Assembly: GCA_002492525.1 (NCBI GenBank)
Contig: DKZA01000006.1
Coordinates: 1-26,772, forward strand
Length of the DNA: 26,772 nt
Direction of reading: 5' to 3'
Source of the DNA: Lachnospiraceae bacterium UBA7086
GTDB lineage: Bacteria > Bacillota > Clostridia > Lachnospirales > Lachnospiraceae
Shown in pieces: positions 8,685 through 15,572 of the stretch; positions within the stretch are counted from its first letter, which is position 1, and the number at the start of each line of letters is the position of its first letter. The translations under genes and the position numbers were made by a program. The notes under the pieces were generated by a model that saw only the letters and a program-made list of their open reading frames with translations, had not been told where the DNA came from and did no database searches.

Positions 8685-9710
8685 ATGGAAAAAAAGAATC
8701 TGGACTGGGCAAACATTGGCTTTGGATATCACCAGACGGATAAAAGATTCGTAGCCAATTACAAAAACGGTGCGTGGGATGAGGGAGAACTCACATCGGA
8801 GTCTAATATCACAATGAATGAGTGTGCCGGTGTGTTACAGTATGCGCAGACCTGCTTTGAGGGTTTAAAGGCATATACCACGGAAGATGGCCGTATTGTG
8901 ACTTTCCGCCCGGATCTCAACGCGCAGAGGATGGAAGATTCCTGTAGGAGACTGGAAATGCCTGTGTTTCCCAAAGATCGTTTTGTGCAGGCTGTGACGG
9001 ATGTGGTAGCCGCCAATGAGGCATATGTTCCGCCTTATGGTTCCGGAGCGACTCTCTATATCAGACCGTATATGTTTGGTATTTCTCCTGTCATCGGAGT
9101 AAAACCTGCGGAAGAATATCAGTTTAGGATGTTTACCACGCCTGTGGGTCCTTACTTTAAAGGCGGCGCAAAGCCATTGACCATTAAAGTGAGTGATTTT
9201 GACAGAGCCGCGCCGCACGGGACAGGACACGTTAAGGCTGGGCTTAATTATGCCATGAGTCTGCATGCGATCATGACAGCCCATGAAGAAGGATATGATG
9301 AGAATATGTATCTGGATGCCGGCACCAGGACTAAGGTGGAAGAAACAGGCGGCGCTAATTTCCTGTTTGTGACGAAGGATAATAAGGTGGTGACACCTAA
9401 GTCCGACAGTATCCTGCCTTCTATTACAAGACGTTCCCTGATGGTGGTTGCCAAAGATTATCTGGGACTCGAAGTAGAAGAGAGAGAGGTTGAATTTGCA
9501 GAGGTAAAAGACTTTGCAGAGTGTGGGTTATGTGGTACGGCAGCAGTGATTTCACCGGTAGGTAAGGTGGTAGATCATGGCAAAGAGATTGTATTTCCCA
9601 GTGGCATGAACGAGATGGGGCCGATCACAAAGAAACTATATGATACTTTGACAGGTATCCAGATGGGAAGGATTGAAGCGCCGGAAGGCTGGATTCATGT
9701 GATCAAATAA
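8685..9710 (+). CDS. ilvE: Branched-chain amino acid aminotransferase
   Basis: A 341-aa PLP enzyme of fold class IV that transfers amino groups between Leu, Ile or Val and 2-oxoglutarate. K184 in GHVKAGLNYAMS is the predicted PLP lysine. The segments LQYAQTCFEGLKAY, RPYMFG and EETGGANFLFV agree with the longer, eukaryote-like BCAT type. I placed the start at ATG 8685 because AGGAG (8672-8676) lies 8 bases before it; the upstream in-frame GTG at 8667 has no ribosome site. It has its own promoter and a following terminator, so it appears monocistronic. No leader peptide or T-box was seen upstream. Confidence 0.94.
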   Translation: MEKKNLDWANIGFGYHQTDKRFVANYKNGAWDEGELTSESNITMNECAGVLQYAQTCFEGLKAYTTEDGRIVTFRPDLNAQRMEDSCRRLEMPVFPKDRFVQAVTDVVAANEAYVPPYGSGATLYIRPYMFGISPVIGVKPAEEYQFRMFTTPVGPYFKGGAKPLTIKVSDFDRAAPHGTGHVKAGLNYAMSLHAIMTAHEEGYDENMYLDAGTRTKVEETGGANFLFVTKDNKVVTPKSDSILPSITRRSLMVVAKDYLGLEVEEREVEFAEVKDFAECGLCGTAAVISPVGKVVDHGKEIVFPSGMNEMGPITKKLYDTLTGIQMGRIEAPEGWIHVIK

Positions 9711-9756
9711 GATGAACTGTGGCAAGTGAGCGCTGCGGTGAAAGAAAGTCATTGAG

Positions 9757-9801
9757 AGGGATTAGGTTGGCGCCTTGGGGCATGCAATTTAATCCCTTTT
9801 T
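9757..9801 (+). terminator. Intrinsic terminator after ilvE
   Basis: AGGGATTA (9757-9764) pairs with TAATCCCT (9790-9797). An inner TTG/CAA helix (9767-9769 with 9785-9787) extends the stem, and five T residues (9797-9801) follow. The loop is large, so efficiency is uncertain. Confidence 0.55.
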
Positions 9802-9848
9802 GCAGGATAGAAGTAAGGATTTGTTTGAGAGAAAGAGGATAGACACAT

Positions 9849-10607
9849 ATGAATGAGACACTTCGGAAAGAATATCCTTATCTGTATGAGACACATTTGC
9901 ACACATCTCAGGCCAGTGCCTGTGCCAGAAGCACTGGGGCCGAGATGGCGAGGGCCTGTAAGGAATATGGTTATACAGGTATTTTCGTGACAGATCATAA
10001 CTGGGGAGGCAATACGATCATAGATGACAGGCTTGACTGGGAGGAATGGGTGGACCAGTTCTGTCTGGGTTATGAGCAGGCAAAGGCGGAAGGAGACAGA
10101 ATAGGACTGGATGTGTTCTTTGGCTATGAGGCCGGTTATGACGGTACGGAGTTTTTGTTATACGGAATTGACAAGGCGTGGATGAAGAAGCATCCTGAGC
10201 TGCATTTTGCTACGGCGAGGGAACAGTATGCACTGGTCCATGAGGCGGAAGGACTGGTAATGCATGCCCACCCGTTCCGGGAGGAATCCTATATTCCCAA
10301 GGTACGTCTTTTCCCGGAATGGGTGGACGGCGTGGAAGGGATTAATGCGGCTCATCATCGGTACTCCGGGGTGGGACGGGATAAACGGGAATTTGATAAA
10401 AGTGCAATCGCTTATGCACATAAGTACCATTTCCCTATGAGTGCCGGATCGGATATCCACTCGACCGCCTTGTTTGGCGGCGGCGTGGCTTTTCGCAGAA
10501 GGCTTGGTTCTGCCCGGGATTATGTACAGGCAATTTTGCAGAACGAGGATCGGGTGCTGACCGATGGAAAAGTGTGGTATGATAAAGACGGTAATGTAAT
10601 AGGATAA
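9849..10607 (+). CDS. PHP-domain metal-dependent phosphoesterase
   Basis: A 252-aa soluble protein of the PHP family, related to histidinol-phosphatase and the PHP domains of DNA polymerases. The metal-binding motifs appear in order: H16 and H18 (ETHLHTSQ), TDHN near residue 55, FGYEAGYDG, MHAHPFRE near 140, and SDIHS near 200. The substrate is not known; small phosphate esters such as nucleotides are typical. An AGAGGA site lies about 10 bases before the ATG. A lipoprotein gene begins 71 bases downstream, possibly in the same transcript but with no evident functional link. Confidence 0.85.
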   Translation: MNETLRKEYPYLYETHLHTSQASACARSTGAEMARACKEYGYTGIFVTDHNWGGNTIIDDRLDWEEWVDQFCLGYEQAKAEGDRIGLDVFFGYEAGYDGTEFLLYGIDKAWMKKHPELHFATAREQYALVHEAEGLVMHAHPFREESYIPKVRLFPEWVDGVEGINAAHHRYSGVGRDKREFDKSAIAYAHKYHFPMSAGSDIHSTALFGGGVAFRRRLGSARDYVQAILQNEDRVLTDGKVWYDKDGNVIG

Positions 10608-10678
10608 TAATGTAACAAGATAACCGGGCGGCCTTGAAAGAATGTCTGCCTGTAGATTCAGAGAATAAAGGAAATCAT

Positions 10679-11749
10679 ATGAACATAAAGAAACATTGCA
10701 GGATGACGGCTGTTCTGCTGGCTGTGGGTTTGACTGTCCTGTGTTTGACAGGCTGTGGAATCGGTGACGGGACAGGGACCAAGGTGGTACTTACTACCGG
10801 ATTTAATAAGGATGAGATTTTTCGGATTGAAACCAGCACTTGTACATTGCCGGAATTGATGGTGTATCTGACCACCATTCAGAATCGGTATGAGAGCGTC
10901 TATGGTACGGAAATCTGGAATACCAATGCGGACGGGGTAACCCTGGAGGAAAATGTCAAAAATATCGCGTTGGCACAGATCGCACAGATTAAGACCATGA
11001 ATCTGATGGCCGAAAGGTATGAGGTAAGCTTAGACGAGGAGGAAAAGGCACGGGCGGAAAATGCGGCAAAGACTTATTTTGCGTCTCTGAATGACCGTGA
11101 GATTGAGCTGATGGGAGTCTCTCAGAAATTGATCGAGAACCTCTATACGGAACTTGCGCTGGCGGAGAAGATGTATCAGTATACGATCAAAGACATCAAT
11201 CCGGAGATCAGTGATGACGAGGCCAGAACCATTACGGTGCAGCATATCCTCATTAAAACTTATGCTTTGGACGGCACCGGAAAGAAGATTGAGTATACGG
11301 AAAAGGCAAGACAGGATGCCTATAGGGAAGCTTGTGAGGTGTTGCGGCTTGCAAGAGAGGAAGATGCGGATTTTGATGAGCTGATCCGCAAGTACAGCGA
11401 AGATAATAAGACAACCTATTCCTTTGGCAAAGGAGAAATGGATCCGGTTTTTGAGGAAGCGGCTTTTAATCTGGGCACGGGAGAAATCAGCGATGTTGTG
11501 GAGACGGAGTATGGATATCATATTATCAAATGTATCAGCACCTTTGACAGAGAGGAGACGGACGCCAACAAGATTAAGATCGTGGAGCAGAGACGGGAAG
11601 AGGCTTTTGGAAGAGAATATGATGCCTATGTAGATACACTTACCAGAAATTTGAATGAAGAATTATGGAACACGGTAGGATTCATTCATGATGAGAATGT
11701 GGAGACACAAAATTTCTTTGAGGTCTATTCTCAGTACTTCGGAGCATAG
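10679..11749 (+). CDS. PrsA-like peptidyl-prolyl isomerase lipoprotein
   Basis: A 356-aa extracytoplasmic folding factor. Residues 1-25 form a lipoprotein signal peptide ending in LTG before C26, so the mature protein should be lipid-anchored on the outer face of the membrane. A SurA/PrsA-type helical domain follows. A parvulin rotamase domain starts at about residue 180 (VQHILIK ... SEDNKTTYSFGKGEM ... FNLGTGEISDVVETEYGYHIIK). It probably helps secreted proteins fold. I chose ATG 10679 because AAAGGA lies 6 bases upstream and the signal peptide begins there; an upstream in-frame ATG at 10634 would add 15 residues before the signal. The htpG gene, another chaperone, follows under separate control. 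Confidence 0.88.
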   Translation: MNIKKHCRMTAVLLAVGLTVLCLTGCGIGDGTGTKVVLTTGFNKDEIFRIETSTCTLPELMVYLTTIQNRYESVYGTEIWNTNADGVTLEENVKNIALAQIAQIKTMNLMAERYEVSLDEEEKARAENAAKTYFASLNDREIELMGVSQKLIENLYTELALAEKMYQYTIKDINPEISDDEARTITVQHILIKTYALDGTGKKIEYTEKARQDAYREACEVLRLAREEDADFDELIRKYSEDNKTTYSFGKGEMDPVFEEAAFNLGTGEISDVVETEYGYHIIKCISTFDREETDANKIKIVEQRREEAFGREYDAYVDTLTRNLNEELWNTVGFIHDENVETQNFFEVYSQYFGA

Positions 11750-11816
11750 AAAAGGAACTTTAGAAAAAGTTTATAATTCCGGAATCCCGCATAAAACCTG
11801 AATAAATCACGAATTA

Positions 11817-11843
11817 TTAGCACTCGTGTTAAATGAGTGCTAA
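11817..11843 (+). promoter_or_regulatory. CIRCE operator (HrcA binding site)
   Basis: TTAGCACTC, nine bases, then GAGTGCTAA, a perfect match to the CIRCE consensus bound by the heat-shock repressor HrcA. It sits 7 bases before the -35 box of the htpG promoter. Confidence 0.96.
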
Positions 11844-11850
11844 TTTTGTC

Positions 11851-11879
11851 TTGACTTCTATTTTGGAGGGTATTACACT
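11851..11879 (+). promoter_or_regulatory. Promoter of htpG
   Basis: TTGACT (11851-11856), 17 bp, TACACT (11874-11879). Transcription would start near 11886, giving a leader of about 75 bases before ATG 11960. Confidence 0.7.
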
Positions 11880-11907
11880 ATTTCACAGGAAGAAAAGCAG
11901 AACATAG

Positions 11908-11926
11908 GCCGGCAGAGATGGCCGGC
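11908..11926 (+). other. Hairpin in the htpG leader
   Basis: Two GCCGGC arms around a 7-base loop, in the predicted 5' untranslated region. An in-frame ATG (11918) falls in the loop. The role is unknown. Confidence 0.4.
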
Positions 11927-11959
11927 GAAACGGATACAGAAAGGAATGTGAGGAAAATT

Positions 11960-14074
11960 ATGGAAGCAAAACATGGTAATCTATCAATTAACAGCGACAA
12001 TATCTTCCCGATCATCAAGAAGTGGCTGTACTCAGATCATGATATTTTTTTCAGGGAACTGATTTCCAATGGATGTGATGCCATTACGAAGTTGAAGAAG
12101 CTTGACATGATGGGTGAATATACACTGGCGGATGATTATAAGGCAGAAATACAAGTTATCGTGAATCCCGAGGAGAAGACGCTCAAGTTTATAGATAACG
12201 GTATTGGTATGACGGCGCAGGAAGTGGAAGAGTATATCAATCAGATCGCCTTCTCCGGTGCGGCAGATTTCATAGAGAAATATAAGGATAAGGCGAATGA
12301 TGATCAGATCATCGGTCATTTTGGACTTGGGTTTTATTCAGCCTTTATGGTGGCGGACGAGGTGCATATTGACACCTTATCCTATCAGGATGGGGCGAAA
12401 GCCGTTCATTGGGAATGTGATGGCGGTACAGAGTTTGATATGAAAGAAGGAAGCCGTAGTCAGGTAGGAACAGAGATTACGCTGTTTATCAATGACGACT
12501 GCCTGGAATTCTGTAATGAATATAAAGCGAGAGAAGTCATCAAAAAGTACTGTTCTTTCATGCCCACAGAAATCTATCTCTCCAAGGCAAACAGTACGGA
12601 GACTCAGATCATCAAAGCGGAGGAGAAGTTAGACACCGACGAGGTAGTGGAGGAGATTGCCAAGGAGAAAGAAGAGGACGAGCAGAAACTTAAGATTAAG
12701 AAGCGCCCGGAACTTCTCAACGAGACGCATCCTTTATGGGCAAAGCATCCCAACGAATGTACCAGGGAAGAGTATCTGGAGTTTTATAGAAAGGTATTTC
12801 AGGATTATAAGGAACCCTTGTTCTGGATTCATCTGAATATGGATTATCCTTTTAATATGAAGGGTATCCTGTATTTCCCCAAAATCAACATGGAGTACGA
12901 ATCCATTGAGGGAACGATCAAACTTTACAATAACCAGGTATTTATAGCCGATAATATCAAAGAGGTGATTCCGGAATTTTTACTGTTGTTAAAGGGTGTG
13001 ATCGACTGTCCGGATCTGCCGCTTAATGTATCCAGAAGCGCTCTTCAAAATGACGGTTTTGTGAAGAAGATTAGTGAGTATATCACCAAGAAGGTAGCGG
13101 ATAAACTTTCCGGTATGTGTAAGACCGAGAAGGAAGAGTATGAGAAATATTGGGATGATATCAGCCCGTTTATCAAGTTCGGCTGCCTGAAAGACGATAA
13201 ATTCTGTGAGAAAATGACGGATTATATCCTCTTTAAGAATCTGGACGGGAATTATATGACGCTTCCGGAGTGTCTGGAAGTCAACAAGACAGATCCTGAT
13301 GAAGCAGAAGAGGATACTTCCTGTGATACGGCCAAGGCTGTGGATGAAAACGGCGAGAAGGTGGAAGCTGAGATCGTGGATGAAAACGGCGAGAAGGTAG
13401 AAGCCGAGGTGGTGGATGAGAAGGAGGAACCGGAAGAAGAGGACGAGAAGAAAGAGAAAGTCATTTACTATGTGACCGATGAGAAACAGCAGAGCCAATA
13501 TATTAATATGTTTAAGGCGGCTAAGATGGATGCGGTGATTCTGACTCACAATATTGATCAGCCCTTTGTCTCCCAGCTGGAAGCAAAAAATGAGGGTATT
13601 AAATTCCAGCGTATTGATGCTGATCTGACAGATACTTTTAAGGCAAAGACATCCAAGAAAGCCGAGAAAGAGATGGAAGAACAGGCAGAGTCAGTGGCCA
13701 AGCTGATGAAGAAAGTCCTGAAGAAGGATGCTATCAAGGTCAAGATTGAGAAACTTAAGAACAAGAAGATTTCTTCTATGATCACGCTTTCCGAGGAGAC
13801 ACGCCGGATGCAGGATATGATGAAGATGTATTCCATGCAGGGTATGGGCGGTATGGATATGGGAATGTTTGGCAAGGAGGGAGAAACCTTAATCCTCAAT
13901 GCCAATCATCCGCTGGTACAGTATGTGATCGAGCATCAGGAGGGCGATAATGTCAAAATGATCTGCGAGCAGCTTTATGATCTGGCACTCTTGCAGCAGG
14001 CGCCCTTGGAGCCGGAGGCAATGACCAAATTTGTGGCCAGGAGCAATGATATTATGATGCTTTTGACAAAATAG
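11960..14074 (+). CDS. htpG: HtpG, Hsp90-family chaperone with acidic tandem-repeat insert
   Basis: A 704-aa cytosolic ATP-dependent chaperone. The N-terminal ATPase motifs are FFRELISNGCDA with predicted catalytic E33, DNGIGM and GHFGLGFYSAF. The middle domain follows from about residue 255 (LFWIHLNMDYPFNMKGILYFP). An acidic insert at about 450-500 separates it from the IYYVT segment, and the C-terminal dimer domain closes the protein. The insert holds a 12-residue tandem repeat. E. coli HtpG is about 624 aa, so much of the extra length lies in this insert. ATG 11960 is preceded by GAGGA at 5 bases and starts the conserved EAKHGNLSINSDNIFP; an in-frame ATG at 11918 lacks a ribosome site. A perfect CIRCE indicates heat control by HrcA. 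Confidence 0.96.
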   Translation: MEAKHGNLSINSDNIFPIIKKWLYSDHDIFFRELISNGCDAITKLKKLDMMGEYTLADDYKAEIQVIVNPEEKTLKFIDNGIGMTAQEVEEYINQIAFSGAADFIEKYKDKANDDQIIGHFGLGFYSAFMVADEVHIDTLSYQDGAKAVHWECDGGTEFDMKEGSRSQVGTEITLFINDDCLEFCNEYKAREVIKKYCSFMPTEIYLSKANSTETQIIKAEEKLDTDEVVEEIAKEKEEDEQKLKIKKRPELLNETHPLWAKHPNECTREEYLEFYRKVFQDYKEPLFWIHLNMDYPFNMKGILYFPKINMEYESIEGTIKLYNNQVFIADNIKEVIPEFLLLLKGVIDCPDLPLNVSRSALQNDGFVKKISEYITKKVADKLSGMCKTEKEEYEKYWDDISPFIKFGCLKDDKFCEKMTDYILFKNLDGNYMTLPECLEVNKTDPDEAEEDTSCDTAKAVDENGEKVEAEIVDENGEKVEAEVVDEKEEPEEEDEKKEKVIYYVTDEKQQSQYINMFKAAKMDAVILTHNIDQPFVSQLEAKNEGIKFQRIDADLTDTFKAKTSKKAEKEMEEQAESVAKLMKKVLKKDAIKVKIEKLKNKKISSMITLSEETRRMQDMMKMYSMQGMGGMDMGMFGKEGETLILNANHPLVQYVIEHQEGDNVKMICEQLYDLALLQQAPLEPEAMTKFVARSNDIMMLLTK
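13340..13411 (+). repeat. 36-bp tandem duplication inside htpG
   Basis: Two in-frame 36-bp units (13340-13375, 13376-13411) encode VDENGEKVEAEI and VDENGEKVEAEV. A partial third unit (VDEKEE) follows. The DNA units differ only at a few third or conservative positions, so the duplication looks recent. Confidence 0.92.
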
Positions 14075-14081
14075 TATAAAT

Positions 14082-14109
14082 TTATGTAAACAATATTATG
14101 TAAACAAAA
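14082..14109. repeat. 14-bp direct repeat after htpG
   Basis: TTATGTAAACAA occurs twice with a 14-bp period, directly after the htpG stop and before the terminator hairpin. It is AT-rich and of unknown role. Confidence 0.5.
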
Positions 14110-14125
14110 TATACAAACAGCATAT

Positions 14126-14168
14126 GACAACCGGTCACAATGCCTGTAAGAGGCTGTGACCGGTTGTC
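14126..14168. terminator. Bidirectional terminator between htpG and the SpoIID-like gene
   Basis: A perfect 14-bp stem (GACAACCGGTCACA, 14126-14139, with 14155-14168) is extended by an inner GCCT/AGGC helix. The genes on both sides end here, at 14074 and 14173. The T-tract is weak on the plus side, and AT-rich sequence follows on the minus side. Confidence 0.8.
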
Positions 14169-14172
14169 TTGT

Positions 14173-15438
14173 TCAGCCGGGTTCGGCAATTCTGCTGACA
14201 CCTACATAGATTTCTGAAATCTTATACCAGGTAGGATAATCCACAATGCCTGATTGCGGAAGATTAAAGACTCTCTGAAAAGTGCGTACCGCATCCGCAG
14301 TGCGGGTACCGTAAATGCCGTCGGCGGTAATTCTGGGAATTGCGGGATAATTTTGTGCAATACGGTTTAGTTGTTGTTGAATCTGCAGGACTTTGTCGCC
14401 GGAGGCACCTACATTCAGGTTGTAGCCGGGCCAGGAAGAGGGAACGCCGGAAACAGCTACGGCACTGTTGATGTACATGTCGCTGCCATAATAATAGCGG
14501 ATGATTTCAATGGGGGAATAACCTTCATCGCCCAGGTATTTGGATCCCCACTGGCTTAACCCGTTGCAGGTCACGTTTTTGCCATCACAGTAGGAGGTAA
14601 AAATGGGCTGTCGTACACCAGGGCGGGAGAGAAAGTTGGAAAAAATGCTGTCCACCAATCTGTCGATATTACTGTAGATGTTACGTCCGCGGATCCATTT
14701 CTGGTCGTAAGCGGTGGAGGAAGTGATGGTGAAATTATAGCCTTTATTCCGATACCATTCTGTATAGACCCTGTTTAGGGTAAAGGATAAGATTGCCAGT
14801 GTATTGGCATAGATTGCGCTTTCCGGCCAGGTGGCATAGATTTCTGAGGATACTACGTTCTTGATATAGTCCCGGTAACGGACATAGTAATTACCGGCGG
14901 TGGAGTCTGAGGGAACACCGTCATGTACTATGATATATTCGGGGATGACGACACGACTTAAGACAATCTCGCCGGATTCGTCCATGGGTTTGATCTCGTC
15001 CTCCGGAATTTTTGGAGGATAATCTCCGTAGAGTGTGTGATCCGGAATGGAGATGATTTCCTCTTCCTCCTGGGTCATCTCTGTGGGTGTCATTTCGATA
15101 TTCTGGATAGCCGTTACATCCGGCAGTACTTCCACGCCGGATACAATGACGGGTTCATATCCCGGTGCAGTGACAGATACCGTATATTCCGAGTAGGGCA
15201 TAGGGGAATTGGGGGTGAGACTATACTGCAGAGGCGGTGTCTTTAAGTCGATGATATCGGTCTGCCCGGAGGAGTTTGTGGTCAGATTTTCTATCGTGCT
15301 GTCAGGTTCTCCGGTAAAGGAGATGTTGATGGATGCGTTTTGTATGGGAATCAATCCTATGTTGGCAGTAACGTTAATCTGTAACCGGCCGGTGGTATCT
15401 TCGGCGTTTTGTGTGCTTTTTAAGATGTTTTCTTCCAT
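14173..15438 (-). CDS. SpoIID-like protein with peptidoglycan-binding domain
   Basis: A 421-aa protein with three parts. Residues about 15-120 form a beta-rich carboxypeptidase-regulatory-like domain. Residues about 160-325 resemble the SpoIID glycan-cleaving domain (VVSSEIYATWP with E199, then CNGLSQWGSKYLGDEGYSPIEIIRYYYG). Residues 344-408 form a PG_binding_1 repeat (VGASGDKVLQIQQQL ... DGIYGTRTADAVRTFQ). SpoIID cuts glycan strands during engulfment. The His usual just before the GMSQ-like motif is replaced here by C291. No signal peptide or membrane helix is seen, so export is unexplained. ATG 15438 has GAGG 6 bases upstream; an in-frame ATG at 15450 has a poorly spaced site. It is divergent from the four-gene operon. 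Confidence 0.82.
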   Translation of the reverse strand: MEENILKSTQNAEDTTGRLQINVTANIGLIPIQNASINISFTGEPDSTIENLTTNSSGQTDIIDLKTPPLQYSLTPNSPMPYSEYTVSVTAPGYEPVIVSGVEVLPDVTAIQNIEMTPTEMTQEEEEIISIPDHTLYGDYPPKIPEDEIKPMDESGEIVLSRVVIPEYIIVHDGVPSDSTAGNYYVRYRDYIKNVVSSEIYATWPESAIYANTLAILSFTLNRVYTEWYRNKGYNFTITSSTAYDQKWIRGRNIYSNIDRLVDSIFSNFLSRPGVRQPIFTSYCDGKNVTCNGLSQWGSKYLGDEGYSPIEIIRYYYGSDMYINSAVAVSGVPSSWPGYNLNVGASGDKVLQIQQQLNRIAQNYPAIPRITADGIYGTRTADAVRTFQRVFNLPQSGIVDYPTWYKISEIYVGVSRIAEPG

Positions 15439-15484
15439 GGGATACCTCATCAGGTTCTCTTACCTTTAGGGTATGCAATTAAGG

Positions 15485-15514
15485 TTGCACATGCTACCTT
15501 ATAAATGGTATACT
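15485..15514 (+). promoter_or_regulatory. Promoter of the four-gene uncharacterised operon
   Basis: TTGCAC (15485-15490), an 18-bp spacer and TATACT (15509-15514), with an extended TGG at 15506-15508. It lies in the 134-bp gap between divergent starts. I found no equally clear housekeeping promoter on the minus strand. Confidence 0.65.
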
Positions 15515-15572
15515 ATTATCAGTATGGTTACATTGTAATTTCTTATAAAATCCCAACATGGGGAGTGGAAAC

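Noticed and set aside
11756..11771. AACTTT/AAAGTT hairpin after the lipoprotein gene as a terminator
   Set aside because: Only 6 AT-rich base pairs and no T-tract.
11918..11959. Upstream start for htpG
   Set aside because: The ATG lies in a hairpin loop without a ribosome site, and the conserved HtpG N-terminus begins at 11960.
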